Shown piece by piece: positions 1 to 7,790 of a stretch of DNA of 64,000 nt. The notes below the pieces were generated by a model. It saw only the letters and a list, made by a program, of their open reading frames with translations, was not told the origin of the DNA and did no database searches. Source of the stretch: Rhodococcus sp. KBS0724 (GTDB lineage Bacteria > Actinomycetota > Actinomycetes > Mycobacteriales > Mycobacteriaceae). A program made the translations under genes and the position numbers. Location of the stretch: positions 2,328,001 through 2,392,000 of the forward strand of contig NZ_VCBX02000001.1 of NCBI RefSeq assembly GCF_005938745.2, in the 5' to 3' direction. The number at the start of each line of letters is the position of its first letter. The first letter of the stretch is position 1.

Positions 1-63
1 ATGAAAGGTCCCTGCAACGCAATTGTGACCCCACCTACACGGGTCGAATTGGCCGACTGCAGG

Positions 64-276
64 CTACTCGAATTGCGCGCCAGGGCCGTGGGTTTGGTTG
101 ATGTCGAGCGTGACCTCGACATCCTCGGCGGGCACACCCGCGAGAAGGTGCACGGCGTCTGCGACCATTTCGGGAATCTGATCGAGACGGCGCGCTTGGG
201 TGAATACTCCCTCGACCTCGGGCACTTCGACGGCCCACCAATCGCCGGATCTTGTGACTTCGGCGGTGACCTTCAT
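64..276 (-). CDS. HicB-like antitoxin-family protein (70 aa)
   Basis: The 70-residue product begins MKVTAEVTRSGDWWAVEVPE and continues with EVEGVFTQARRLDQIPEMV, then an ADAVHLL helix. This is the pattern of the HicB/UPF0150 fold, a partly degraded RNase-H-like beta sheet that binds a toxin. The ATG at 276 is chosen because the family pattern starts there; the longer upstream frame runs antisense-like through the next gene. HicB normally neutralises a small double-stranded-RNA-binding HicA mRNase, but no HicA-like frame is visible between here and the tRNA. It may be solitary, or its partner may lie beyond base 1. Family call fairly sure, antitoxin role inferred. Confidence 0.7.
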   Translation of the reverse strand: MKVTAEVTRSGDWWAVEVPEVEGVFTQARRLDQIPEMVADAVHLLAGVPAEDVEVTLDINQTHGPGAQFE

Positions 277-379
277 GGAATGCCTTTCTGGTCGGTCGTC
301 GTTCGAAGCTGATGGTTGTTCGAAACGAAAGCCCGGCGCAGGATTCTGCGCCGGGCCTCGGTGTTCGTGGTGCGAGCGA

Positions 380-577
380 CTACTTCGCTGCGCGGTCCGA
401 AGGCTCGAACAGGCGAACGATGTGGGCCGGGTTGATGTAGTAGACCCCATTGGGGGAGTTGAGAACCAACGTGTCCTCGGTGAAGTCTTTGACGGTGCCG
501 TTGAGCTTCGCGCCGTCGGACATGATGATCCGGATCGTGGCCTTGGAGTTCTTGAATTCAGAGAGTGCAAGCTTCAT
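380..577 (-). CDS. Small Sm/LSm-like (Hfq-fold-like) protein, 65 aa
   Basis: The 65-residue protein has a stretch, ATIRIIMSDGAKLNGTVKDF followed by TEDTLVLNSPNGVYYINPAH, that follows the Sm motif seen in Hfq: a hydrophobic strand, a turn with Gly, KLxGxVxxF, then a strand ending at a Tyr/Ile pair and a closing IVRLFE strand. Sm proteins form rings that bind RNA. ATG at 577 is preceded by an AGGA-type ribosome site. It lies about 100 bases upstream of the HicB-like gene on the same strand and may share its transcript. Canonical Hfq is generally not found in actinobacteria, so the resemblance is notable but could also mark another small beta-barrel. No function is assigned. Confidence 0.6.
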   Translation of the reverse strand: MKLALSEFKNSKATIRIIMSDGAKLNGTVKDFTEDTLVLNSPNGVYYINPAHIVRLFEPSDRAAK

Positions 578-755
578 GTGATGATCCTGTTCAGTGGGGT
601 GTGCTCTCCAACGTTATCGGGTTCCGGCACCCGTGCGAACCAAGTCGAGCTACCTGCTTCGATATGAGTTGAACCAGTCACACCCTGCCCGGTTGTGATT
701 CGCGTCAGCGGTGCCGGTAACATTCGGACTCGCCGAGATGTCATGCAACTCGGAT

Positions 756-829
756 GGGGCGGTAGCTCAGTCGGTTAGAGCCGTGGACTCATAATCCATT
801 GGTCGCGGGTTCGAGCCCCGCCCGCCCCA
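756..829 (+). tRNA. tRNA-Met (CAT anticodon)
   Basis: A cloverleaf can be folded by eye. Acceptor strands GGGGCGG (756-762) and CCGCCCC (822-828) pair fully, with discriminator A829. The anticodon stem GTGGA/TCCAT closes the loop CTCATAA with anticodon CAT at 790-792, and the T arm carries GGTTCGAGCC. CCA is not encoded. CAT could also be read as the tRNA-Ile2 precursor (lysidine-modified); elongator Met is the simpler call. It is not initiator-like by its C1:A72 test, because the first pair is G:C. Confidence 0.93.
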
Positions 830-838
830 CGTCAGATG

Positions 839-863
839 CCCTGTCTCGTAGGTCGAGGCAGGG
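839..863 (+). terminator. Hairpin after tRNA-Met
   Basis: Ten-base arms CCCTGTCTCG and CGAGGCAGGG (one G:T pair) enclose a five-base loop ten bases after the tRNA. There is no clear T run, only scattered T residues, so it may act as a processing or weak termination hairpin. Confidence 0.5.
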
Positions 864-1238
864 TCTTCATCGTTTATGGCAACGGCTTTGTCCAGCAAGT
901 CCGCGACTTCGGAGTACCGACCGCGTGTCTCCGATCGTAGAAGAGCGTGGCCACTAGCTTTCGGAACGCGTGAGTCGTGCTGGTCGCTACGCCCAGTCCC
1001 TCGAAGACCTTGCCCCATATGTTTACCAAAACTGTTCGGGTCGCTCAGCGTCCAATCATTAAACGATTTGGTCAGAGCCTTCAGGAAATTCGAAAGGCCG
1101 GCGGCGCAATGCCTTTCGGGCTCTTTTGAGGGGTTAATATTGAATTGCCTGACTTTTGCCAAATGTGCTCCAGCTGGATCTGGTATTCAAAAGTGGAAGC
1201 TACCACCCTCTAATTCGACCGCATGGGATCATCTCGGC
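864..1238. other. AT-richer intergenic stretch with a possible gene remnant
   Basis: No convincing gene is seen. A minus-strand frame is open from 1162 into the tRNA; its distal half is merely the tRNA read backwards. Its upstream half has stretches with protein-like composition, such as HALLRSETRGRYSEVADLLD, which may be a decayed coding fragment. Base composition is visibly more AT-rich than the flanking core genes, as expected of acquired DNA beside a tRNA 3' end. Confidence 0.3.
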
Positions 1239-1874
1239 ATGAGAACAGGACTTATGCCCGCTGTCGCTGTCATTACAATATCGGCATTGTCATTGATCGG
1301 ATGCAGTAGCGATGCTGATCCATCCATATCTGCGTCGACTTCAACCGCCTCGGTAGTTACCAAACCGCCGACATCTGCCCCTTCGGTTCCTCCCGTCGCA
1401 GTCAAGACATCGATAACCTCAGTAGTTGCGCCTGACATTCCAGGCAAGATTGTTGTGCGAGAAGACGCCAGTTCGTGCGTCAATCCCAGTCCAGCTTCGC
1501 CCGTTTCTCTGGTCTCTACATCGACCGAAGTGGGAGTCGCGGGGTATGCAGGGAACGCAGTTCGAGTCACCTGGACCTACTCTGGTGATTTGCCGGCTGC
1601 TGGCACGGTCTTATTCTCTCTGACTGGCGCCAATCAAGCGGGTACCGTTGTCAAGCAATTGGGATACAAGACGTTGGACGGACAGCAGATTGCATACTTT
1701 GTATTCGATTCGTCGAGTAAACAGCTCAACTTGGCTGGCTTTCCAGACACAAGCGTTCCCGGCGAGATATCAGCTGTCATGCCCAGCGCTGCAGTCGACG
1801 CGCTAGGGCAGAATTGGCATTGGTCATCTTCGCTCAATGTAAACGGCCATGATGTGGACATCTGCCCGAATTAG
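1239..1874 (+). CDS. Putative secreted lipoprotein, unknown function (211 aa)
   Basis: The chosen ATG at 1239 gives MRTGLMPAVAVITISALSLI followed by GCSS, a lipoprotein signal peptide with lipobox LIGC. A Ser/Thr/Pro-rich linker of about 45 residues follows, then a roughly 130-residue globular part with two cysteines, one after EDAS and one near the C-terminal DICPN, which could form a disulfide. Longer upstream starts would bury the signal peptide. I do not recognise the globular domain. The gene sits alone, with non-core base composition, between tRNA-Met and the DinB gene. The product is predicted to be anchored outside the membrane; no partner gene hints at its role. Confidence 0.7.
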   Translation: MRTGLMPAVAVITISALSLIGCSSDADPSISASTSTASVVTKPPTSAPSVPPVAVKTSITSVVAPDIPGKIVVREDASSCVNPSPASPVSLVSTSTEVGVAGYAGNAVRVTWTYSGDLPAAGTVLFSLTGANQAGTVVKQLGYKTLDGQQIAYFVFDSSSKQLNLAGFPDTSVPGEISAVMPSAAVDALGQNWHWSSSLNVNGHDVDICPN

Positions 1875-2221
1875 GCACTCACGATCACTTGTCAAGATGT
1901 AAATCCTTCTGGCCTGAACGTGTGCGTGCGCTGCTAAGTCGCTTCGCTGGCACCTCCGATCTTGAGCAGCTGGCGGCGCAGGCTGGATAGGGATTTTTCG
2001 AGATCGCAATTGTTTCTCGGCATCGCTGTTGCCTCTTGTGAGTAGGGGTACCTCTTTGGACTGCCGGTCAGCCTCTGGTTTTCGTGAATCGCCTCAGGCT
2101 TTCGCCTTGCGTCGTGATCGATCGCGGAGCGGTCTGCCTAAGCTGCCCAGTCATCTCTGTCTAGGAAAGGTCTCCACAAAGAGTTGCGAACGTTCAATCC
2201 GGTTGGCACTACTGTCGAACT
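1875..2221. other. 347-base intergenic region without a convincing gene
   Basis: Only short frames are found. One plus-strand frame ending with a TAG near 1990 reads like the tail of a lost gene (ending LEQLAAQAG) but has no start. The remainder up to the DinB start must contain its promoter; no clear -35/-10 pair was identified. Confidence 0.35.
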
Positions 2222-2740
2222 ATGCCGATCACGCCGGACACGAAGAACTGGACCTGGGTGCTTGAACGCCCCTGCGCGGAGTGTGGGTTCGACTCGAGCA
2301 CCATCACCTTCGCAGATGTTCCCGACCTGGTCCGCAGGAATGCGGCGGCCTGGGGTGAGGTGCTTCAGCGCGAGGACGTGACGATACGGCCGAACAGCGA
2401 AACCTGGTCCGCGTTGGAGTATGCCGCCCACGTACGTGACGTGTTCAGGATCTTCAAGGTTCGGCTCGAACAGATGCTTGAATTCGACGATCCGCATTTC
2501 GAGAACTGGGACCAGGATGCGACAGCAATTGCCGATCGCTACAACGAGCAGGATCCGGGAAAAGTCGCTTCGGAATTGGCTGAGGCAGCCGAAGCCGTCG
2601 CGAGCGCATTCGAATCAGTTGCCGACGACCAGCTGGATAGGCGTGGGCTCCGCAGTGACGGATCGGCGTTCACCGTCGAATCGTTGGCGATGTACTTCGT
2701 CCATGACCCGATCCATCACTTGCACGACGTTTCGGAGTAG
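2222..2740 (+). CDS. DinB-superfamily protein
   Basis: A 172-residue protein of the DinB/YfiT-like four-helix-bundle superfamily. The pattern SALEYAAHVRDVFRIF near residue 65 and the closing MYFVHDPIHHLHDV near 160 supply spaced histidines of the type that bind a divalent metal. Actinobacterial members include mycothiol-dependent isomerases and transferases, but many are uncharacterised, so no substrate is proposed. It ends at base 2740 and the convergent mannitol dehydrogenase stops at 2741, so the two stop codons abut without a terminator hairpin between them. The N-terminal region holds a CAEC pair (residues about 18-21) of unknown role. Confidence 0.8.
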   Translation: MPITPDTKNWTWVLERPCAECGFDSSTITFADVPDLVRRNAAAWGEVLQREDVTIRPNSETWSALEYAAHVRDVFRIFKVRLEQMLEFDDPHFENWDQDATAIADRYNEQDPGKVASELAEAAEAVASAFESVADDQLDRRGLRSDGSAFTVESLAMYFVHDPIHHLHDVSE

Positions 2741-4213
2741 TCAGAGCCCGCGCACCTCCTCGAGAGTTTTCCGGGCACCGACGGAGTGCAAGGAGTCGAG
2801 TGTTGTTCGGAAGCTCGCGACAAATCGTCGATTGTCGACCAGGTCGCCGAAAACGGCGCGGTTGCCGATGAAGGCGAGTGGGTCGACCGACTGCTTCTGA
2901 GCAAGTGGCACCAGCGTGTCTGCCATTTGATCGACAACGGTGATCGGATTGCCGTGCTCGTCGACACCCTCGGCGTAGCGAGCCCAGCTGGCCACGATTG
3001 CGGTGGACAGATTGATGGGCCCCCCGCTGTCGAGTTGCTTTCGAATGACCGGCAAGAGCCACTTGGGAATTCGATCGGACGACTCGGCGCACAGACGCGC
3101 AATCGTGTCGCGGACCTGCGGGTTCGAGAATCGTTCGATGAGAGTCTTCTTGTACTGGTCAAGATCGACGCCTGGCACCGGGTCGAGGGTGGGGGTCGCT
3201 TCGAGGTTCATGTAGTCGAGCAGGAAACCGGACAGGAGTTCGTCCTGGCATGCCTCGTGAACGAGACGGTATCCGGCGAGGTAGCCGAAGTACGCAATGC
3301 CCTGATGGCTGGAATTGAGAAGGCGTAGCTTCATGAGTTCGTACGGGCGAACGTCCGGCACCATGTTCACGCCGGCATTTTCCAAAGGTGGCCTGCCCAC
3401 GGTGAACTCGTCTTCGAGAAACCACGCGGTAAACGGTTCCGCCGCGACGGGCCATTGATCGTCGACGCCGAACGCCTGCGCGATCTCGGTGGTCACCTCG
3501 GCTGTCGTGACGGGTGTGATCCGGTCGACCATGGAGTTGGGGAACGCGCCGTTCTGCTTGATCCACTCGGCAAGTTCGGGATCCTTCAGGGCGGCAAATG
3601 CTCCGAAAGCTGTTCGTGCGACGGCACCGTTCCCTTCGATGTTGTCGCAGCTCATGATGGTGAAGGGTGCGAGGCCGCGTTCTCGGCGAAGGGCGAGGGC
3701 GTCGCAGACCAGTCCGAAAGTCGTGCGGGGGAGGGCGCCGGGCCGAAGATCATGTACGACATCAGGATTGGTCACGTCGAACTCGCCGCTCGTGTGCGAG
3801 ATGTTGTAACCGCCCTCGGTGATGGTGAGGGACACGATCTTTGTGGACTCCGACGCCATCTTCTCGATGACCGCGCGTGGATCGTCCGGAGCAAACAGGT
3901 ACTCGACGATAGACCCGATGACCCGGCCCTCGAGCGTTCCGTCAGCGTGCTTGAGCGCCAAGGTGTACAGACCGTCCTGGGCGCCGAGCGCATCCTTCAT
4001 CCGCTTGTCCGACGGCATCACTCCCACACCGCAGATGCCCCAGTCGAAGCCTTCGCCGCGACGCAGGAGGGTGTCGATGTACATCGCCTGATGTGCTCGG
4101 TGAAAGCCGCCGACGCCAAAATGCACTATGCCGGTGGTGACTTTGCTCCGGTCGTAGTTCGGCACTTCGAGTGAAGCATCGAAGTCGCGCAGGGTCTTCG
4201 TGTTGAGTTCCAT
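2741..4213 (-). CDS. Mannitol 2-dehydrogenase (long-chain polyol dehydrogenase)
   Basis: Oxidises D-mannitol to D-fructose with NAD; related long-chain enzymes act on arabinitol or hexuronates, so substrate is inferred from context. The 490-residue length fits the family. The dinucleotide motif IVHFGVGGFHRAHQAMYID is near residue 30. The catalytic Lys-Asn-His signature is seen in MKLRLLNSSHQGIAYFGYL around residue 310. The ATG at 4213 is preceded by GGAGACT; longer frames lack a ribosome site. It lies 7 bases downstream of the sorbitol-type dehydrogenase on the same strand, so they form one operon, divergent from the SorC regulator and transporter. Confidence 0.93.
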   Translation of the reverse strand: MELNTKTLRDFDASLEVPNYDRSKVTTGIVHFGVGGFHRAHQAMYIDTLLRRGEGFDWGICGVGVMPSDKRMKDALGAQDGLYTLALKHADGTLEGRVIGSIVEYLFAPDDPRAVIEKMASESTKIVSLTITEGGYNISHTSGEFDVTNPDVVHDLRPGALPRTTFGLVCDALALRRERGLAPFTIMSCDNIEGNGAVARTAFGAFAALKDPELAEWIKQNGAFPNSMVDRITPVTTAEVTTEIAQAFGVDDQWPVAAEPFTAWFLEDEFTVGRPPLENAGVNMVPDVRPYELMKLRLLNSSHQGIAYFGYLAGYRLVHEACQDELLSGFLLDYMNLEATPTLDPVPGVDLDQYKKTLIERFSNPQVRDTIARLCAESSDRIPKWLLPVIRKQLDSGGPINLSTAIVASWARYAEGVDEHGNPITVVDQMADTLVPLAQKQSVDPLAFIGNRAVFGDLVDNRRFVASFRTTLDSLHSVGARKTLEEVRGL

Positions 4214-4220
4214 GAAAGTT

Positions 4221-5279
4221 CTAGTCTCCTTCGGCGACGATGACAACGGCTTTGATGCTGCCTGGGACGCGATCAGCCACCAGGGCCTCTTGCGACTGTT
4301 CGAGTGAAAAGCGGGCTGTGACCATGGAATCCAGATCGACACGGCCGGCAGCGACCAGTGCGGCGGCGATCGGCCACGTGTTGGCGTATCGGAACACGCC
4401 GGTCAGGATCAGTTCGCGGTTCTGAATGATTGGGACCGGCAAAGGGATTTCGTCGGCGCCCATTCCTACCAAAACGACTGTGCCCGCAGGCCGAACGGCG
4501 TGAATACCGTCGATCACGGCGGCCGTGGCACCCGACGCGTCGATGAACGCGTCGACGCCGAGGGAACGCACATCGCTCTCGCGGGGATCCACCACGGTGG
4601 TCGCGCCGAATCTCAGTGCCATCTCGCGCCGTGCCGCATCGATGTCCGAGACGATGACCTCGGTGGCACCAAAAGCCTTGGCTACCTGCGCGGTCACGAT
4701 TCCGACGGGTCCGGCGCCGGCGATGAGGACTCGAGACCCTGCGGTGATGCCCGCCTTCTGGACAGACGCAATGCCTACGGAGAGGGGTTCGAACAGCGCC
4801 GCGGCTTCATAGGACACGGAATCAGCGATGGGATGCGCGAAGTCGGCACCGATCGTGACGTAGTCCGTCAACGCACCGTCGATGGGAGGCGTCGCAAAGA
4901 ACTCCATGTGTGGGCAGAGGTTGTACCTGCCTGCCTTCGATTCCGAACTGGTCGGATCGGGCTTCTGCGGTTCGATGGAAACCCGTTGTCCGATGCGACT
5001 GGGATCAACACCGTCCCCGACGGCTGCGATCCGGCCTGACGCCTCGTGCCCGAGAACGAGGGGAGCGTCGACCGCATAGGGGCCGATACGGCCTTCACGA
5101 AAATAGTGCGCGTCGGATCCACACACGCCGACTGCGTGGACGCGGACGAGGACTTCGCCGGGTCCAGGCGATGGTCGCGGTCTTTCCTCCATCTGCATCT
5201 TTCCGACTTCAATCAGGACATTTGCCCGAATTGTTGCAGGTAGATCGATTGATTCACCGGAAACTGTTGTGTGGGTCAC
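4221..5279 (-). CDS. Zinc-dependent sorbitol/polyol dehydrogenase (MDR family)
   Basis: A 352-residue medium-chain dehydrogenase of the sorbitol/xylitol branch, expected to oxidise hexitol or pentitol to ketose with NAD. Catalytic-zinc features are present: GVCGSDAHYF (Cys), GHEASG (His-Glu) and the downstream LFEPLSVG Glu. The cofactor motif GAGPVG is followed by an acidic DIDAARR, which favours NAD. Unusually, the region that holds four structural-zinc cysteines in many bacterial homologues reads IEPQKPDPTSSESKAGRYNLC, leaving only one Cys, as in mammalian sorbitol dehydrogenase. It is the first gene of the minus-strand polyol operon and faces the SorC gene across an operator-like palindrome. 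Confidence 0.9.
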   Translation of the reverse strand: MTHTTVSGESIDLPATIRANVLIEVGKMQMEERPRPSPGPGEVLVRVHAVGVCGSDAHYFREGRIGPYAVDAPLVLGHEASGRIAAVGDGVDPSRIGQRVSIEPQKPDPTSSESKAGRYNLCPHMEFFATPPIDGALTDYVTIGADFAHPIADSVSYEAAALFEPLSVGIASVQKAGITAGSRVLIAGAGPVGIVTAQVAKAFGATEVIVSDIDAARREMALRFGATTVVDPRESDVRSLGVDAFIDASGATAAVIDGIHAVRPAGTVVLVGMGADEIPLPVPIIQNRELILTGVFRYANTWPIAAALVAAGRVDLDSMVTARFSLEQSQEALVADRVPGSIKAVVIVAEGD

Positions 5280-5316
5280 AACGTAGATGTTAGCTTAATG
5301 AGCATAAGAACATCTA

Positions 5317-5332
5317 GTGAGCATTTGCTCAC
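5317..5332. promoter_or_regulatory. Operator-like palindrome between the polyol operon and the SorC regulator
   Basis: GTGAGCATTTGCTCAC has perfect 7-base arms around TT. A further TGAGCAT half-site at about 5299-5305 repeats the left arm 20 bases away, about two helical turns. The position, 38 bases before the polyol operon start and 43 before the regulator start, suits a SorC-family operator controlling both directions. Binding is inferred. Confidence 0.6.
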
Positions 5333-5374
5333 GATCAAATGAATCAACGTCAAATGAATCAACAAGGAGAACGC

Positions 5375-6373
5375 GTGAACCAGTCGGCACAGCCAACAGG
5401 ACTCAAGACGTCGAAGACGCCGGCGTCCGAGGATGTCCGACTCGCGTTGCGGGCCGCAACGATGTATCACCTCGAAGGTGCTACTCAGGCGGAAATCGCT
5501 GCAAAACTCGGTGTCTCGAGGCCGACGGCGGGTCGCCTGCTGGCTCGGGCACGGTCACAAGGTTTGGTCAGGGTCGAAATTTTGGTTCCGCCGGAGCTGG
5601 AAGGTTCGGTGAACACGGAACTGGAGTCCGAACTCGAGAAGCTTTTCGGGCTGGCTGAAGTTCTGGTTGTCCCCGAAGCAAATTCGGATTCAGATGATCC
5701 TGACTACGATGCGTTGGGCCGTCGCGCTGCTGACGTGTTGGTTCGGCGTCTGCAGCCGTCGAGCGTTCTCGGATTCACGTGGGGACCGGAAACCGTTGCG
5801 GTGGCCGGTTCTTTGCCGGATCGGGCCGCAAAGTGCTCGGCTGTGGTACAACTTGACGGCTCCATGACGGTGACCGACTATCAAACCGGCGTTGACTTCA
5901 CTATCGGCCGATGTGCACAACAGTTGCAGGCCAATCCGATTCGCCTCAATGCTCCGTTGTACGCCGATCCGGCGACTGTGGAGTCGATGCGAAACGATTC
6001 GGTCATATCGAAGGCCCTGCGAGCCGGAACTGATTCCGACATCATGGTTTTCGGTGTTGGCGCCGTATCGACGGCTACCACGTTGTTTGCCGGTAGCTTT
6101 GTCGATTCGACCATGCTCGACGAGTTGGAAAGTCGTGGCGCGGTCGGTGAAATCGGGGGCCGTTTCTACACGATCGACGGAACTCCAGTGGAGGGGCCAC
6201 TGCCCGAGCGCACGGTCTCCGTATCGCTCGAAGCAGTGAAATCCTGTGATCAGACCATTCTGATTTCGGGGGGAACACACAAACGCCAGGCCGTTCTGGG
6301 CGCATTGCGCGGAGGTTTGGCACACGTACTCGTCACCGATGTCGAGTGCGCCCAGTGGCTGCTCGACAGCTAG
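5375..6373 (+). CDS. SorC/DeoR-family sugar-sensing transcriptional regulator
   Basis: An N-terminal helix-turn-helix, TQAEIAAKLGVSRPTAGRLL, is followed by a phosphosugar-binding SorC domain with blocks such as VLGFTWGPETV and IMVFGVGAVST and an ISGGTHKRQAVLGALRGG tail. These proteins usually respond to a phosphorylated sugar from the pathway they control. The GTG at 5375 is chosen because AAGGAG stands five bases upstream; earlier in-frame ATGs at 5339 and 5354 lack one. The product is 332 residues. It is divergent from the two dehydrogenases and 64 bases upstream of the ABC transporter, so it likely governs both. Confidence 0.9.
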   Translation: MNQSAQPTGLKTSKTPASEDVRLALRAATMYHLEGATQAEIAAKLGVSRPTAGRLLARARSQGLVRVEILVPPELEGSVNTELESELEKLFGLAEVLVVPEANSDSDDPDYDALGRRAADVLVRRLQPSSVLGFTWGPETVAVAGSLPDRAAKCSAVVQLDGSMTVTDYQTGVDFTIGRCAQQLQANPIRLNAPLYADPATVESMRNDSVISKALRAGTDSDIMVFGVGAVSTATTLFAGSFVDSTMLDELESRGAVGEIGGRFYTIDGTPVEGPLPERTVSVSLEAVKSCDQTILISGGTHKRQAVLGALRGGLAHVLVTDVECAQWLLDS

Positions 6374-6437
6374 CACTCTTACGAGTTCTGCCGGCCGAGC
6401 GTGCAACTGACACGTGAGTGTGAAGGAAGGTAAATCC

Positions 6438-7790
6438 GTGAAAACAGGAAGACGAGTGTGGGGCGCTGCTACTGCAGCTCTCTGCCTCCTGGTGTCGGGA
6501 TGTGCGGGTGCGGGCGCACTCGGTGGTTCCGGCGAACGAACCGTCACCATTGCGATGGTGTCGAACTCGCAAATGCAGGACGCCATCAAATTGGCGCCCG
6601 CTTTCGAAGCCGAGAACCCTGGGATCGACCTCAAGTTCGTCAGCCTTTCCGAGAATCAGGCGCGCGCCAAGATCACGGCATCAACGGCCACCGGTGGCGG
6701 TGAATTCGATGTAGTCATGATCAGCAACTACGAGACGCCGCAATGGGCTGCCAACGGTTGGCTCGTGAATCTGTCCGAGTATTCCGATGCGACAACGGGT
6801 TACGACGAAAACGATTTCATTCCGTCGATCAAGACGTCGCTGTCCTACGAGGACAGCATGTACGCCGTCCCGTTCTACGGTGAGTCCTCGTTCCTGATGT
6901 ATCGCAAAGACCTGTTCGACCAGGCCGGCATCACGGTTCCCGAAGATCCGACCTGGCAGGAAGTTGCCGGGTGGGCAGAGAAGTTCGACAACCCCGACGC
7001 AAAGATGTCGGGTATCTGCCTTCGTGGAAAGCCAGGTTGGGGTGAGGTGCTTGCACCACTGAACACCGTGATCAACACCTTCGGCGGTCGCTGGTACGAC
7101 GAAGACTGGAATGCGCAGCTGACCAGTCCGCAGGTGGAAGAAGCCGTCCAATTCTACGTCGATACCGTCACAGAACACGGTCAGCCGGGTCCGGCGACCA
7201 GTGGATTCGGTGAGTGTGCAACACAATTCGCGCAAGGCAACACGGCGATGTGGTACGACGCCACATCGGCTGTCTCGGTGCTGGAAGATCCCGCGTCGTC
7301 GAAGGTTCACGGAAACATCGGCTACGCGAAGGCTCCGAAGGTCGAGAAATCCGATCCAGGATGGTTGTACACATGGGCGCTCGGTATTCCGGAGTCGGCC
7401 AAGAACAAAGACGACGCGTGGAAGTTCGTTTCGTGGATGACAAACAAGGATTACATCCAGAGGGTCGGTACGGAGCTCGGGTGGTCGAGGGTACCGCCGG
7501 GAAGTCGACTTTCGACATATGAGATTCCGGAGTACCAGGAAGCAGCCAAGGCGTTCGGTGAGATCACACTCGAATCGATCAACAACGCAGATCCGAAAAA
7601 TCCTACAGTGCAACCGGTTCCGTATACCGGCGTCCAGTTCCTCACCATTCCTGAGTTTCAGGACCTGGGCACTCGCGTCAGCCAGCAGATCAGCGCTGCC
7701 ATCGCGGGTCAGAAGAGTGTGAAAGAAGCACTCGAACAATCGCAGCAGTATGCCGAGGTGGTCGGCAAGACCTATCAGGAGAACCGATGA
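6438..7790 (+). CDS. ABC transporter solute-binding lipoprotein (polyol/sugar)
   Basis: A 450-residue family-1 extracellular solute-binding protein. The signal peptide ends in the lipobox LLVSGCAG, so the protein is lipid-anchored outside the membrane. The mature part shows the usual ligand-cleft pattern (TIAMVSN, AFEAENPGIDLKFV, EFDVVMISNYETP). The GTG at 6438 has GAAGGAAGG seven bases upstream; an earlier GTG at 6414 lacks a site. It starts the transporter operon and overlaps the first permease by four bases. The neighbouring dehydrogenases suggest mannitol or sorbitol as ligand, as in SmoE/MtlE systems. Confidence 0.9.
   Translation: MKTGRRVWGAATAALCLLVSGCAGAGALGGSGERTVTIAMVSNSQMQDAIKLAPAFEAENPGIDLKFVSLSENQARAKITASTATGGGEFDVVMISNYETPQWAANGWLVNLSEYSDATTGYDENDFIPSIKTSLSYEDSMYAVPFYGESSFLMYRKDLFDQAGITVPEDPTWQEVAGWAEKFDNPDAKMSGICLRGKPGWGEVLAPLNTVINTFGGRWYDEDWNAQLTSPQVEEAVQFYVDTVTEHGQPGPATSGFGECATQFAQGNTAMWYDATSAVSVLEDPASSKVHGNIGYAKAPKVEKSDPGWLYTWALGIPESAKNKDDAWKFVSWMTNKDYIQRVGTELGWSRVPPGSRLSTYEIPEYQEAAKAFGEITLESINNADPKNPTVQPVPYTGVQFLTIPEFQDLGTRVSQQISAAIAGQKSVKEALEQSQQYAEVVGKTYQENR

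Noticed and set aside
767..1162. 131-residue minus-strand frame ending in GSNPRPMDYESTALTD
   Set aside because: The C-terminal part is tRNA-Met read on the opposite strand, a well-known false-protein pattern; only the upstream part might be a gene remnant.
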